From NCBI RefSeq assembly GCF_010119935.1, contig NZ_CP048209.1:2483001-2547000 (forward strand): DNA of 64,000 nucleotides. The letters are read 5' to 3'. The notes under the pieces are model-generated. The model had not been told where the DNA came from. It made no database searches and saw only the letters and a program-made list of their open reading frames with translations. Shown one piece after another: positions 28,500 to 38,458 of this stretch (the stretch's first letter is position 1; every line of letters starts with the position of its first letter). Origin of the DNA: Paenibacillus lycopersici. GTDB lineage: Bacteria; Bacillota; Bacilli; Paenibacillales; Paenibacillaceae. Made by a program: the position numbers and the translations under genes.

Positions 28500-29486
28500 A
28501 TGAAAAAGTACGTAATCGCGACGGCCATAGCCATGCTGCTGTCATCCTGCGCATCGCATACAAACACGAACGGGGCGAAGACGAATAACGTCGCTGACAA
28601 CGTCATTAAGCTTCGAACCGAAGGCGATGCGCGGGTATTCAAATCGGAGCACTGGCTGGATCAAGGCAAGGTGTGGATTCCGGCCGAACGGGCGGCTGCG
28701 CTGCTTAATTACCGGTATAACCTGAAGGGAGGCAGCCATATGGCTGCGATGGGGTTCAGCGACCCGATGTACGTATTCGCAGCCGACTCCAAGCAGGCGA
28801 AGATCGGCAATGACAGCGTGACGCTTAACGAAGCTCCGCGCATGATCGGGCAATCGCTGTGCCTTGAGCTCGGTTCGCTGTCGCAGCTGCTGCAGGCGCC
28901 AGTGAATTGGGATGCCGCGCATCGCACGGTTGTAGTCGGTCCGCCGCACGGCTCAGAGCTGCAGAAGACGCCGGCTTCGGCGGCGCCCGGCACGACGCTC
29001 CGGGCGAGAGCGGTCGATTCCGATAACGGGGACGCTGCCGATCAGTCGGATAATACCGCTTCGGAAACGAATAACGGTCAATCGAATAGTACCGATCAAG
29101 GGCAAGCCGACGAGGTTATCGCTTTCGCCAAGCGCTACATGGACGTGCCTTACAAATTCGACGCCGCACCGTATGAGGAAAGCCACAAATTCGACTGCTC
29201 TTCCTTCATGCAGCATGTATTCGGCCATTTCGGCATCGATTTGCCTCGCTCGTCGATCGCGCAGTCCAAGGTCGGGCAATACGTGACAAGGAGCAACCTC
29301 AAGAAAGGCGACATCGTGTTCTTCTATACGCCGGGCAGATACAGCAGCAACGATATTGTCGGCCACGTCGGTCTGTACATCGGCAACAATCAGGTCATTC
29401 AAACGTACGGCGATCCCGGCGTGACCATCACGTCGCTCATCGGAGACTGGGACAAGCGAATCTTGTGGGCTCGCAGAGTGCTGTAG
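28500..29486 (+). CDS. NlpC/P60 peptidase lipoprotein with stalk-like N-terminal domain
   Basis: 328 residues. Lipoprotein signal (LLSSC, Cys about residue 17), a copper-amine-oxidase-N-like stalk domain (about 40-145; VWIPAERAAALLNYRY), a Ser/Thr/Asn/Gln-rich linker and a C-terminal NlpC/P60 domain with catalytic Cys in FDCSSFMQHV and His in IVGHVGLYIG. It should cleave peptidoglycan stem peptides at the cell surface. The start ATG 28500 follows TTGGGGGAC; a TTG at 28482 is less likely. First gene inside the tRNA-Val-bounded stretch. Confidence 0.9.
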   Translation: MKKYVIATAIAMLLSSCASHTNTNGAKTNNVADNVIKLRTEGDARVFKSEHWLDQGKVWIPAERAAALLNYRYNLKGGSHMAAMGFSDPMYVFAADSKQAKIGNDSVTLNEAPRMIGQSLCLELGSLSQLLQAPVNWDAAHRTVVVGPPHGSELQKTPASAAPGTTLRARAVDSDNGDAADQSDNTASETNNGQSNSTDQGQADEVIAFAKRYMDVPYKFDAAPYEESHKFDCSSFMQHVFGHFGIDLPRSSIAQSKVGQYVTRSNLKKGDIVFFYTPGRYSSNDIVGHVGLYIGNNQVIQTYGDPGVTITSLIGDWDKRILWARRVL

Positions 29487-29602
29487 TCCTTGTTATTCAA
29501 CATTGTTCACGCGCTTTCCTATGTCGCGGTAATGAAGCGGGAAGCCATAGCGGCGCGCACAAGAGAAAGCATGGCGGCAAGAAAGGCGAAGGGATGGCCT
29601 AG

Positions 29603-29794
29603 GCGGACCGTTTCAAAGTTATACGGAAGTATACGGAAGCGTTCCTAGAGGCGCGTAAACGGTGGTTCAAGGGAGCAATCAGCGAAGTCGAGGCAACGCG
29701 GCTATCTGGTGTAAACAAACCAACCTTTTACCGTTGGCACGACGAATATACAAAGACAGGCTGCCGGGATTCAAAAACTGCGGTAGCCTCTTGA
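29603..29794 (+). pseudogene. Remnant with resolvase-like helix-turn-helix
   Basis: A 63-codon open frame runs to TGA 29792-29794 with the helix-turn-helix pattern ISEVEATRLSGVNKPTFYRW, as at the C-terminus of resolvases or small transposon regulators. There is no start: the upstream ATG GCC is followed at once by TAG (29600-29602) in the same frame. It is probably a decayed gene. It could be the tail of a longer lost recombinase. Confidence 0.5.
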
Positions 29795-29822
29795 ACCATC
29801 GTTGAATCAAGCGAATCCCAAT

Positions 29823-30440
29823 TTATGCAATAAGGTCCGTGAGCCTTTGTTCTGAAGGTCTTATAACATGCAAATGCAAACTCCGCCCCGGCCAACTTGA
29901 TTGGCTGATGATCATATTCAGAATACCTTCCAGCAACAATGCAGCGATTGGTGCGATTTTCATATTCATCGAAAACTTGCCTATAACTCCCGAACCCAAT
30001 ACGAGTCCCAAGCCAAGAGCGCCATAAAGTAGCTCTATACCGATATCCCCATCTGAAATGCCTTTACGGCATACACGCTGATAAGAATGTTAAAGATGCC
30101 GTCGCCAATCGGTCCATAGGACGAACGCGATAATCACCGAATGAAGGATGAGCCCGGCATCAACTTTCGAAACTCATTCATGCCTTTCCAACGGGACATA
30201 CCGGTCGTATTTCGTACATCTTCGGGTATGCTTTGTCGAGGAATCGTGATTCGGGCGAGAAGAAGGACTGACAGTAGAATTGAAAGAACGTTCAGACCGA
30301 ATATCAAGTAAGGGACAAGCCTGACTGCAAAGGTGATTCAACCGCCACGCCTGAACCAGTGAGCGCTAATAACAAACCGAGTAGTGCAACTTGACTGAGG
30401 GTAATGGTTTTCGCCAAATGTCTTGAAGCTGTCTAATCGT
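29823..30440 (-). pseudogene. Decayed MFS transporter fragment
   Basis: Three - strand frames together spell an MFS permease part: TISQVALLGLLLALTGSGVAV, then LVPYLIFGLNVLSILLSVL and TTGMSRWKGMNEFRKLMPG, then IGDGIFNILISVYAVKAFQM, then LYGALGLGLVLGSGVIGKFS and IAPIAALLLEGILNMIISQ. At least three frameshifts and in-frame stops separate them, and neither end is preserved. It is dead as a gene. The 30441-30715 remainder shows no recognisable remains. Confidence 0.7.
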
Positions 30441-30715
30441 CTTTTACCTAATACTGGTAGTGTGTGATCGTGTCATCTTTTCTGGTGCAATAAATTCGCC
30501 GGCCGCGACTTGATAAACAAGTACAGGCGACGAAGGAACCGGCATTATGACCATACAGTTCGTATCTCTTCTCAAGTATTGAGCGGCTTTGTATTACGCC
30601 AAATGTGAGAATCGGAAACGTTTTTCTACGGCGTAATTATCATCATAAGCAACCGTCTTCGTAATCATGTGCAATGTACGTGTTGCGAAAAGGAATCGAA
30701 CGGAGTGATATCGAA

Positions 30716-31434
30716 GTGTCAATCAACGTTGGCCATATCAGCGAGATTTACCGTTTTCCGGTCAAATCGTTCGCCGGGGAACGGCTGGAAAGCTGTATCA
30801 TCGAACATTACGGTATGCGAGGCGACCGGGTTTGCTCGTTCTATGACGAAACGAAAACCGATTGGTTCAAATATATTACTGCGCGAAATATTCCAAATAT
30901 GCTAAACTATCAAGCTCGCTTCGTCGATGGGGCATCGAGGTTACAAGCCCTGACGGGCGTCGCTACGGTTGGGACGCGTATTTGCCCGCCGAATTGCAAA
31001 GCCAGACGAAGACCCCTCTGACGCTATCGCGCATCATGGCGCCGAATCCGGAAGCGAAGAACGTGCCGTTGCTTTCGGTCGAAGCCGCCAGCATTTTGCT
31101 CGTTACGGATACTTCCCTACAAATGCTCGAATCGATGTGGGGCAAGCCGCTCGACCCTCGGCGCTTTCGCGGAAACTTCGTCTTGAAACTGAACGATGGC
31201 GCACCTAGTGAACCTGAATGGGTTGGCAAAAGGACTGTGATAGGCGAAGTCGAGCTGCAGGCTGACAGCCTTTGCGAGCGATGTGTCGTGATCACAATGG
31301 ACCCGGACACGCAGAAGAAAGATCCTTCCTTGCTCAAGCTCGTTAACCGAGAATTTGGCTTGATGTTTGGTGTTTATGCCTCCGTCGTCCGGACAGGGCA
31401 AGTCCGGCTTGGCGACACTGTGTCGATCGCCTAG
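30716..31434 (+). pseudogene. MOSC-domain protein gene with one frameshift
   Basis: N-terminal frame: SINVGHISEIYRFPVKSFAG, a beta-barrel start typical of MOSC proteins, up to about 30930. C-terminal frame from about 30931: IEVTSPDGRRYGWDAYLP, then RRFRGNFVLKL and SLCERCVVITMDPDTQKKD with the conserved Cys and the LLKLV end motif. One missing base in the GGGG run at 30929-30932 explains the break; adding a G restores one frame of about 240 residues. Start probably GTG 30716 behind CGGAG. Either a fresh pseudogene or a sequencing error. Confidence 0.8.
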
Positions 31435-31458
31435 TTCGATTCTGACGAACCTTCTAAG

Positions 31459-31496
31459 AAAAAAGCCACTTCCTTTATTCAGGAAGTGGCTTTTTT
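31459..31496. terminator. Terminator after the MOSC gene
   Basis: A perfect 16-bp stem, AAAAAAGCCACTTCCT / AGGAAGTGGCTTTTTT, with a 6-base loop begins 25 bases after the stop. The following 31497-31800 holds no gene that I can support, only a second purine-rich patch, GGGAGGTGACCGGAAGG, near 31706. Confidence 0.93.
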
Positions 31497-31800
31497 CTTG
31501 TTGCCAGCGAGTATTTCTTATTAAAATAGTGTTTACTTAGGGAATTTCGAATAAGCTCAGGGGAGTTTCCTGCCAGCTTTATTTGATTCATGCAAACACA
31601 TGCCAAATAATCATTTGTGTCATAAAGCACAATTCTTTCCCACCATTCTTGGTCGTGGCGTTTTTGCAATTTGCGTGTACGAGTTGATTTTATAAGAGAA
31701 ATGATGGGAGGTGACCGGAAGGTCATCGTATTATTGGCAATTTCCTAGGTTTTGTTTCATACCCTTTGATAAATGCTTATATTGCAGAGGAGATGAGACA

Positions 31801-34800
31801 TTGAACGCTGTGAGGAAGGACTCGCGCAGAAGCAATCACCAATATGGCAGGCTACCTCTGTTATTCGCTCGCAATATCGGCCAATTCCGGCCGGAAACGG
31901 AATACCTGGCGCACGCAGCTGGATTTCGCTGCTCGCTCGAGAAGGATCGCATTCGTCTGGCGTTCTTCCGGTCAGAACGGATGCCGGACAAGAATCGCAT
32001 TTCGGAAGGCATTGTTCTAGACATGCTCTTCGAGGGGCGCGGCGATCCTTGCAGAATCGAGGGCACCTCTCTTGCGGAAGGGAGGTTTAATTATTTTCAG
32101 GGCAGCGATCCGAGCCGCCATTACGCGAGCGTGGACGTCTACTGCGTGGCTGCTTACCGGGAGCCATGGCCGGGAATTGACGTGGAGATCCGGGGCGAAG
32201 AGGGCCAACTAAAGTTTGATTGGATCGTTAGCCCAGGTGCCAGAACGGAAGATATCCGGCTTCGTTACGAAGGCGCCGACGAGATCGAGATTGATGAGGA
32301 GGGGCGGCTTCTCATCATGACCGAGCAAGGTATCCTGATCGATGGGCATCCTGTCGCATATCAAGTGACGGAAGACGAGCGCAAGGAGATCGACTGCCGT
32401 TACACGCTCGAGTCCGGCAAGAACGGAGAGCATTGGATCGGTTTCGAGCTCGGCGCGTACGAGAAGGCGCTTCCTCTCGTGATCGATCCCGTCATCGAGT
32501 ATTCTACCTTCCTTGGCGGAACAGGCGTGGATGAGGGCATTGCGATCGCGGTGGATGCTGCCGGCCAAGCCTATGTGACGGGAAGCACGCTGTCCGCCAA
32601 TTTTCCCGTAACGCCTGGAGCCTTTCAGAGCACGCTAAATGGAACCGCCGAGGATATGTTCGTCACGAAGCTGAATGCGACCGGAACCGCGCTTCTCTAT
32701 TCCACTTATTTAGGGGGCAGCGCACGGGATATCGGAAGAAGCATTGCCGTCGACAGCACTGGCTCCGCTTATGTAACAGGGACCTGCTTCTCCTTGGACT
32801 ACCCGACGACACCGGGTTCGTTTATGCCAGCTCCGGCTTCAACGAGAGCGCACGCGGTCGTCACGAAGCTCGATCCCAGCGGGAGTTCTCTCGTATACTC
32901 GACGTATCTGGGCGGTACTGGGGGAGACGGCGGGTCCGCCATCGCCCTCGATGCCTTCGGCAACGCATACGTCGCCGGGCAGACGGATTCCAAGGACTTC
33001 CCGACAACGTCGGGAGCTTTTGCGCCGGTCTCTCCCAGCTCAGCCTCGATTGGCTTCGTTACGAAGCTGAATGCCACGGGATCGGGCTTGATCTACTCGA
33101 CTTTTCTGGGCGGCAACGGAACGACCGACATCCGAGGAATTGCCGTGGACGGCTCCTTCCAAGCTTACGTGACCGGAGGGACCGTGGCAAAGAATTTTCC
33201 AACAACGCCTGGTGCCTTTCAGATTGCGATAAAAGGGGGCATAGACGGCTACGTCACGAAGTTCAATGCCGCCGGAACAAGCTTGATCTACTCCACCTAC
33301 CTCGGCGGGACGCTGAACGATACGCCTAACGCGATCGCGGTCGACGATGCGGGAAACGCATACGTGACGGGACCGACCAATTCGGCGGATTATCCCACGA
33401 CGCCAGGGGCGTTTGTTATCTCGGTCGTTGATAAGAATACAATGATCTTCGTCACGAAGCTTAATCCGACCGGAAGTCAATTAATCTATTCTTCGCTCAT
33501 CGGCGGGAATGGAGCAAACAGACCGACCTCGATTGCCCTGGCTTCCTCCTTCAATGCCGTCATTACGGGGGAAACGAACGCGACGGATTATCCGGTTACG
33601 CCTGACGCCTTTCAATCTTCCTTCAACGGCCAGTCCGACGCTTTCGTCACGATACTTAATCCCTTTGGTTCTGCTCCGCAGTATTCCACGTATTTGGGCG
33701 GAAGTTCGGTCGACTTCGGCAACGGTATCGCGGTCGATCCTGCGGATGCCATCTTTGTAACTGGGCAGACCTTCTCTAATAATTACCCGACGACGCCCGG
33801 CGTTTTCCAACCCGCACGTCGGAGTATCGACGCATTCGTCACGAAATTCGGAAATGCGGTCGCCTTGCAAGTGAGCAAATTTTCCAATCAGTTCGAAGTC
33901 AGGCCGGGGGATTCTGTCGTCTTCTTCATTGACATTACGAATGATATCGTTGCTCTGACGAATGTGACGGTCGATGATCCGTTACTCGGATTCACTACGC
34001 GTATTCCCGAATTGGGGCCTTTCGAAACCAAAATATTCGAGATAACCTTCGTCGTTCCACCAAGCCAAAAGCCGGGGTTACTTGTGAACGAAACGTTTGT
34101 GCGGGCGGATCAGATTCCGCAGCCTATTATAGCGGAGGCATCTATTCTCGTCGTCGAGCAGCCGAGGATAGTCGCGAGCAAGACCGTAAATCCGTCCGCC
34201 GCAACCCCAGGTGAGTCCGTCGTCTTCACGATAGCCTTGATTAACCAAGGAAATGTCGATTTGGTCAATGTCCGAATCGTCGATCCCTTGCTCGGATTGG
34301 ATCAAGTTCTTGACGTTTTTAAGGTCGGAACCAGTTATGCGCTGGATTGGCCGTTCGTGATCCCAGAGGGACAGCAGATTGGTCTCACGATCGCGAATGT
34401 CGTGACGATTACTGCCGACAACTTGCCCGCGCCGGTTACGGTCGGGACGGCCGTGGAGGTGCTGCCCGCACCGCGACTGGAGCTCTTGAAGACGGGAGAC
34501 CGGAACGTCGTTGCGCCTGGAGAGATCGTTATATTTACAATCGTCGCGGCGAACACAGGCAATGATACATTAACGAATTTGGTCGTATCGGACGATGTCG
34601 TAGGGTTGAATACGACGATGCCGTCACTTGCGCCGGGGGAGAGCGAAACATTCCAAATCTCCTTTGTCGTTCCCCTCGAGACGCCGCCTGGAAGCTACAC
34701 GAACACGTCAACCGCGGTCAGCGTTCAGACGGACGTCGTGTTCGCCAGCTTCTCTGTGTCGGTAATCGCGGTGCCGAGGCTCGGCATACGCAAAGTGCCT

Positions 34801-36336
34801 TCGGTCAAATCGGCGACGGTCGGAGAAACCTTTATCTATTCGGTTGTCGCGGCGAATTTCGGCAACGTGCCCTTGACGGAGGTCCGGTTCTCAGACCCGC
34901 TTCTTGGCTTCGACCGAATCGTTCCGCGCTTGGAAGTCGGGGAGACACTGCAGATTGACATACCATTCACGGTTCCGGCGGGTTCCGAAATCGGCTCGAT
35001 CATTGTCAACGTGCTCTCCGTCGACGCGGCGGAGCTTGCCACGCAGCAGGTGGAATCGACGGTCAACGTGACAAGTGCAGGTCTCGCGATTTCCAAGTCT
35101 CCAGATCGCGGCTTCGCGGCGCCGGGTGAGACAGTGAACTATATGTTAGAAGTAATTAACTTACTCGCAGTGCCCCAGACGAACGTCATGCTGGCCGATC
35201 TGCAGCTCGGGTTGAGCGAGACGGTAGCGAGTATTCCCGCGGGCGGCTCGATTACGCGCATCGTCTCGTTCGTCATACCTGCAGGAGCGGCAGACGGAAG
35301 CGTGATCTCGAATGAATTTGTCGTTTTGTCGGATCTGACACCGGTGCAGCGAACGTCTGCCGAAGTCGTCGTTGTGTTCATCCCTGCGCCTGGTTCGACG
35401 ACGCTAGCCGTCCGCAAACTTCCCGACCGTGACGTCGCGCAACCTGGTGAGACGGTCAACTATACCGTCGAAATCGCGAATACGGGTACGATCCCCGCCA
35501 CGGGAGTCGTTATCCAGGATTCGCTTACCGGCGGCTCAGAGACGATCCCGGTAATCGCGCCGGGCGGCGTCGCGTTCGCTTTCTTCACGTTTACGATTCC
35601 TGCCGATACGGTACAGGGAGTCGTTATCGCGAATCGCGCGACGGTTACGTGGAACGAGCTACCTCCCGACGTGACAAGCGAATTTGGCGAAGCCCGCGTC
35701 ACCGCTGCCCGTCCGAGATCGCTTCTCGATGTATCCGCGACGGCGGATCCCTCGGTTGCGGTGCCGGGCGCGACGGTCACGAAAACGATTTCCGTCCGCA
35801 ATCTTGCTGACACGGCATTAACGGACGTGCGCGTCATTGATCCCTTGCTTCGCTTTAGTGCCGTCATTTCCATGCTCGGACCGGGAGAGGTCCGGGAATT
35901 CGTATTGCCTTACACGGTTCCGGCCGATGCAGCAGGCGCGACGATCTTCAACAACCACTTCGCCGTCTTCTCCGATCAGACGCCGCTGCAGCAAGAGACG
36001 GTGCTTATCGAAACGGCGGTATTGCCGAACGCGCTCCTGACTCAGACCGTTGATCGGACGGAAGGGCATCCGGGAGAAACGGTATTTTTCTCGATTCGGG
36101 CGAAGAACACCGGCAACGTCGACTTGCTGCAAGGCGTCTTGACCGCGCCGCTATTAAACCTGCGGCTTGGCACCGCTGTCTTCGACGTAAACGCGGACGT
36201 GACGATCCGTATCCCATTCGTGCTTCCAGACGTAGAAGATGGCACGGTGCTAACAAGCCGAGCGTTCGCTTCGTCCTCCAATGGGCCTACGCTAGAAGCG
36301 ACCGCCTTCGTCCGCGTCGTCGTTGATGAAGAATAG
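31801..36336 (+). CDS. Giant SBBP-propeller / DUF11-type repeat protein, 1,511 aa
   Basis: TTG 31801 follows GAGGAGATGAGACA and is the best start. Residues 1-230 form the N-terminal domain usual before SBBP repeats (FARNIGQFRPETEYLAHAAG). Residues 233-683 hold seven SBBP beta-propeller repeats (YSTYLGGS then IAVD..G.AYVTG then FPTTPGAFQ). Residues 690-1510 hold eight DUF11-like Ig repeats of about 100 residues, each with PGE.V.FTI...N.GN. Signal peptide, lipobox, LPXTG and SLH are all absent, so export is not explained. Such proteins are usually spore or cell-surface components. Confidence 0.88.
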   Translation: MNAVRKDSRRSNHQYGRLPLLFARNIGQFRPETEYLAHAAGFRCSLEKDRIRLAFFRSERMPDKNRISEGIVLDMLFEGRGDPCRIEGTSLAEGRFNYFQGSDPSRHYASVDVYCVAAYREPWPGIDVEIRGEEGQLKFDWIVSPGARTEDIRLRYEGADEIEIDEEGRLLIMTEQGILIDGHPVAYQVTEDERKEIDCRYTLESGKNGEHWIGFELGAYEKALPLVIDPVIEYSTFLGGTGVDEGIAIAVDAAGQAYVTGSTLSANFPVTPGAFQSTLNGTAEDMFVTKLNATGTALLYSTYLGGSARDIGRSIAVDSTGSAYVTGTCFSLDYPTTPGSFMPAPASTRAHAVVTKLDPSGSSLVYSTYLGGTGGDGGSAIALDAFGNAYVAGQTDSKDFPTTSGAFAPVSPSSASIGFVTKLNATGSGLIYSTFLGGNGTTDIRGIAVDGSFQAYVTGGTVAKNFPTTPGAFQIAIKGGIDGYVTKFNAAGTSLIYSTYLGGTLNDTPNAIAVDDAGNAYVTGPTNSADYPTTPGAFVISVVDKNTMIFVTKLNPTGSQLIYSSLIGGNGANRPTSIALASSFNAVITGETNATDYPVTPDAFQSSFNGQSDAFVTILNPFGSAPQYSTYLGGSSVDFGNGIAVDPADAIFVTGQTFSNNYPTTPGVFQPARRSIDAFVTKFGNAVALQVSKFSNQFEVRPGDSVVFFIDITNDIVALTNVTVDDPLLGFTTRIPELGPFETKIFEITFVVPPSQKPGLLVNETFVRADQIPQPIIAEASILVVEQPRIVASKTVNPSAATPGESVVFTIALINQGNVDLVNVRIVDPLLGLDQVLDVFKVGTSYALDWPFVIPEGQQIGLTIANVVTITADNLPAPVTVGTAVEVLPAPRLELLKTGDRNVVAPGEIVIFTIVAANTGNDTLTNLVVSDDVVGLNTTMPSLAPGESETFQISFVVPLETPPGSYTNTSTAVSVQTDVVFASFSVSVIAVPRLGIRKVPSVKSATVGETFIYSVVAANFGNVPLTEVRFSDPLLGFDRIVPRLEVGETLQIDIPFTVPAGSEIGSIIVNVLSVDAAELATQQVESTVNVTSAGLAISKSPDRGFAAPGETVNYMLEVINLLAVPQTNVMLADLQLGLSETVASIPAGGSITRIVSFVIPAGAADGSVISNEFVVLSDLTPVQRTSAEVVVVFIPAPGSTTLAVRKLPDRDVAQPGETVNYTVEIANTGTIPATGVVIQDSLTGGSETIPVIAPGGVAFAFFTFTIPADTVQGVVIANRATVTWNELPPDVTSEFGEARVTAARPRSLLDVSATADPSVAVPGATVTKTISVRNLADTALTDVRVIDPLLRFSAVISMLGPGEVREFVLPYTVPADAAGATIFNNHFAVFSDQTPLQQETVLIETAVLPNALLTQTVDRTEGHPGETVFFSIRAKNTGNVDLLQGVLTAPLLNLRLGTAVFDVNADVTIRIPFVLPDVEDGTVLTSRAFASSSNGPTLEATAFVRVVVDEE

Positions 36337-36589
36337 TGAATGCAGCCTAACCGTATGATCCGCCGACCTTAGTATTATCGCGGTTCGGAAAGTCCCTGCA
36401 GTTATGATATTGTTCGGAAATCCGAATCTAACCGAACTTGTTAGCGGAGTTGTAAAGTATGCTGAAGAACCATGATCAATCCCATCATTAGTGAACAAGA
36501 AGATTCGGATCGGTCAGAAGACTCGTCATCCAGAATAACAACCCGTGCCAAGGCCTTTTACCATTTATGAAGATTGTCAGCAACTGCAA

Positions 36590-36622
36590 TACAAAAGGCA
36601 CCCGCGATGGGTGCCTTTTGTA
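36590..36622. terminator. Terminator of the broken SDR gene (mainly - strand)
   Basis: A 14-bp stem, TACAAAAGGCACCC / GGGTGCCTTTTGTA, with a GCGAT loop starts 12 bases beyond the SDR stop. It can also stop + strand transcripts. The 36337-36589 stretch holds nothing else visible. Confidence 0.88.
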
Positions 36623-36633
36623 TTGATGCTTGG

Positions 36634-37385
36634 TTATTTGAACGAAGCGTAACCGTCGTCTACCTTGATCGTGATGCCATTGATGCCGCTCGCTTCTTTG
36701 GAAGCCAGGAACAATACCGTGTTAGCAATTTGATCCGGGTACAGCAACTGTCCATTCATAGGCTTCTTAGCAATCGGATCTTCCATGTCTCTTTCCTGCA
36801 TGCCTTTAAGGATGTTGGTGTGCACGAAGCCTGGCGCTACGGCAACGACGCGAATGTTATATTGTGCGAACTCCAATGCGGCGCATTGGGTCATCATGAC
36901 GACTGCTGCCTTAGAGGCATTGTAGCCGATGGTACGGCGTTCGCCATATAAGCCATAACCGAAGCAGTATTGATAATCGTACCGCCGTTTCCGAGCTCTT
37001 GCATTTTACGTGCCACAGCCAGAATGCCGTAGTAGAAGCCGTCCTGGTTGATCCGAGTGACTCTGCGGTAGATCTCTGGCGTATGCTCTAGCAATGGGCT
37101 TCCGGCCCCGGTGCCCGCATTGTTAAAAATCACGTCCAAGCATCCGTACGTGGAAGCCGCGAATTCAACGACTTCCTCGACTTGTTTGAAATCGCCGACA
37201 TCCACTTGCTTGAACGCCGCTTCTCCGCCTGCTGTGCGGATCATTTCAACCGTTTCTAGACCAGTCACTTCGTTGTAATCTGCGACAACGACTTTAGTGC
37301 CTTCTTGCGCGAATTTGAGGCTGCGTTCTCTGCCGATCCCGCTGCCTCCGCCCGTAATGATCGCAACTTGCTTATTGAATTTCAT
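36634..37385 (-). pseudogene. Short-chain dehydrogenase/reductase with one frameshift
   Basis: N-terminal frame: Rossmann motif TGGGSGIG (about residue 11), NNAG at about 88 and INTASVM. The frame then runs out; in the next frame YGERRTIGYNASKAAVVMMT gives the catalytic Tyr-x-x-x-Lys equivalent and the C-terminal half with APGFVHTNI. One base is missing near 36953 (ATGGCTTA where ATGGGCTTA would keep the frame). Intact length would be about 250 residues, normal for an SDR. Substrate unknown. Confidence 0.85.
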
Positions 37386-37416
37386 ATGTCGTTTCCCCCT
37401 GTAGGAATGTGATGGA

Positions 37417-37725
37417 TTATGCGCTCATGCTCTCATCAATGATGATTTCGGCGCCCGTGATGAAGCTGGATTCGTCGGAAGCGAGGAATACGACCAGATC
37501 GGCGACTTCCGCTGGCGTTCCTACTCGCTTGAGCGGGATTCCTGCGAATAGCTGCGTCGTCGTCGCATGCATGCCATTTGCGACGGCATCGCCCCTTTGC
37601 GTCTGGATCACGCCTGGATGGACGGAATTGATGCGTACTTGATGCTCAGCGACTTCTCGTGCCAGATCCTTCGTGAATGTACGAACGGCCCCTTTGCTTG
37701 CGCCATACAGCGTATGGTCCGGGCT
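37417..37725 (-). pseudogene. Second SDR, C-terminal fragment
   Basis: The frame reads GSPDHTLYGASKGAVRTFTK (catalytic YxxxK) followed by NSVHPG and SSFITGAEIIIDE, the C-terminal half of an SDR. The Rossmann N-terminus is gone. At about 37722-37728 the sequence turns directly into a LysR gene on the other strand. An internal GTG at 37611 cannot rescue function because it lies after the active site. Confidence 0.8.
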
Positions 37726-38458
37726 TCCAGTCGATTGCCCCTTTGGAGTCCGAATTGGGGCTGACGATCTTCATTCGCGCTCGCTCAGGCTCCATTCCGA
37801 CGAAAGAAGGGCTGGAGATCATTAAGAAGGGATTTGAAGTGGTGAACAAGCTGGAAGAGATGAAGGAAGGGGCGCTGAGATTATCCGAATTCATGAATGC
37901 GGAGCTGCGGGTGGCAGCGATTCCGGGCGTGATGAACTCTTTGGTCCAGACCGTATCCAGCTTCAGGAGCGAATATCAGAACATCTCCTTCCGAATTGTC
38001 GAAGGGGTATCGGACGATATTCTGCATAAGCTTAGGCTGAATGAGCTGGACATCGGACTGATTGGCATTCGCGGAGATGTATCTTCTATTGGCCCCGGGA
38101 TCTTGTTCGAGCCGATCTGGGATGGACGAATCGTTGTGGGAGCATGGCGAACGTCGCCGCTTGCGGCCAAGAAGAAGGTAACGCCGGAGGAGATGCGAAA
38201 GCATTCATTCGCACTCTACGATGAAGCGCCAGTCATGGACTTCGTACGTGAGTTCGCCATGGCTCATGGCCCGTTGATTTTACAATTCACAAGTAATAAT
38301 CAGAATGCGATCGCCATGGCCATGAAGGAAACATGGCGGCAACGGTAGGCTACGATTTTTCATTCTTCGACAGCCCACACGCCTTGAACGGTGATCTCGT
38401 CAAGATCGAGATCGAAGGGGTGAAGCAGGAACGACTCCGCTTAGGGTGGGCGCGTTAA
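37725..38458 (+). pseudogene. LysR-family regulator lacking its HTH, with a second frameshift
   Basis: The frame starts inside the family at QSIAPLESELGLTIFIRARS, the end of the recognition helix and the linker, then continues through the effector domain (AIPGVMNSLVQTVSSF, ELDIGLIGIRGDVSS, GRIVVGAW). The DNA-binding N-terminus is missing. A one-base loss near 38331 shifts the frame before MAATVGYDFSFFDSPHAL, which continues to TAA 38456-38458. It was probably the divergent regulator of the neighbouring SDR before a deletion joined the two. Confidence 0.8.

Noticed and set aside
30862..31434. Independent gene starting at 30862
   Set aside because: Its first 20 codons are out of frame with the upstream MOSC N-terminus and have no family similarity; the frame is the 3' half of the broken MOSC gene.
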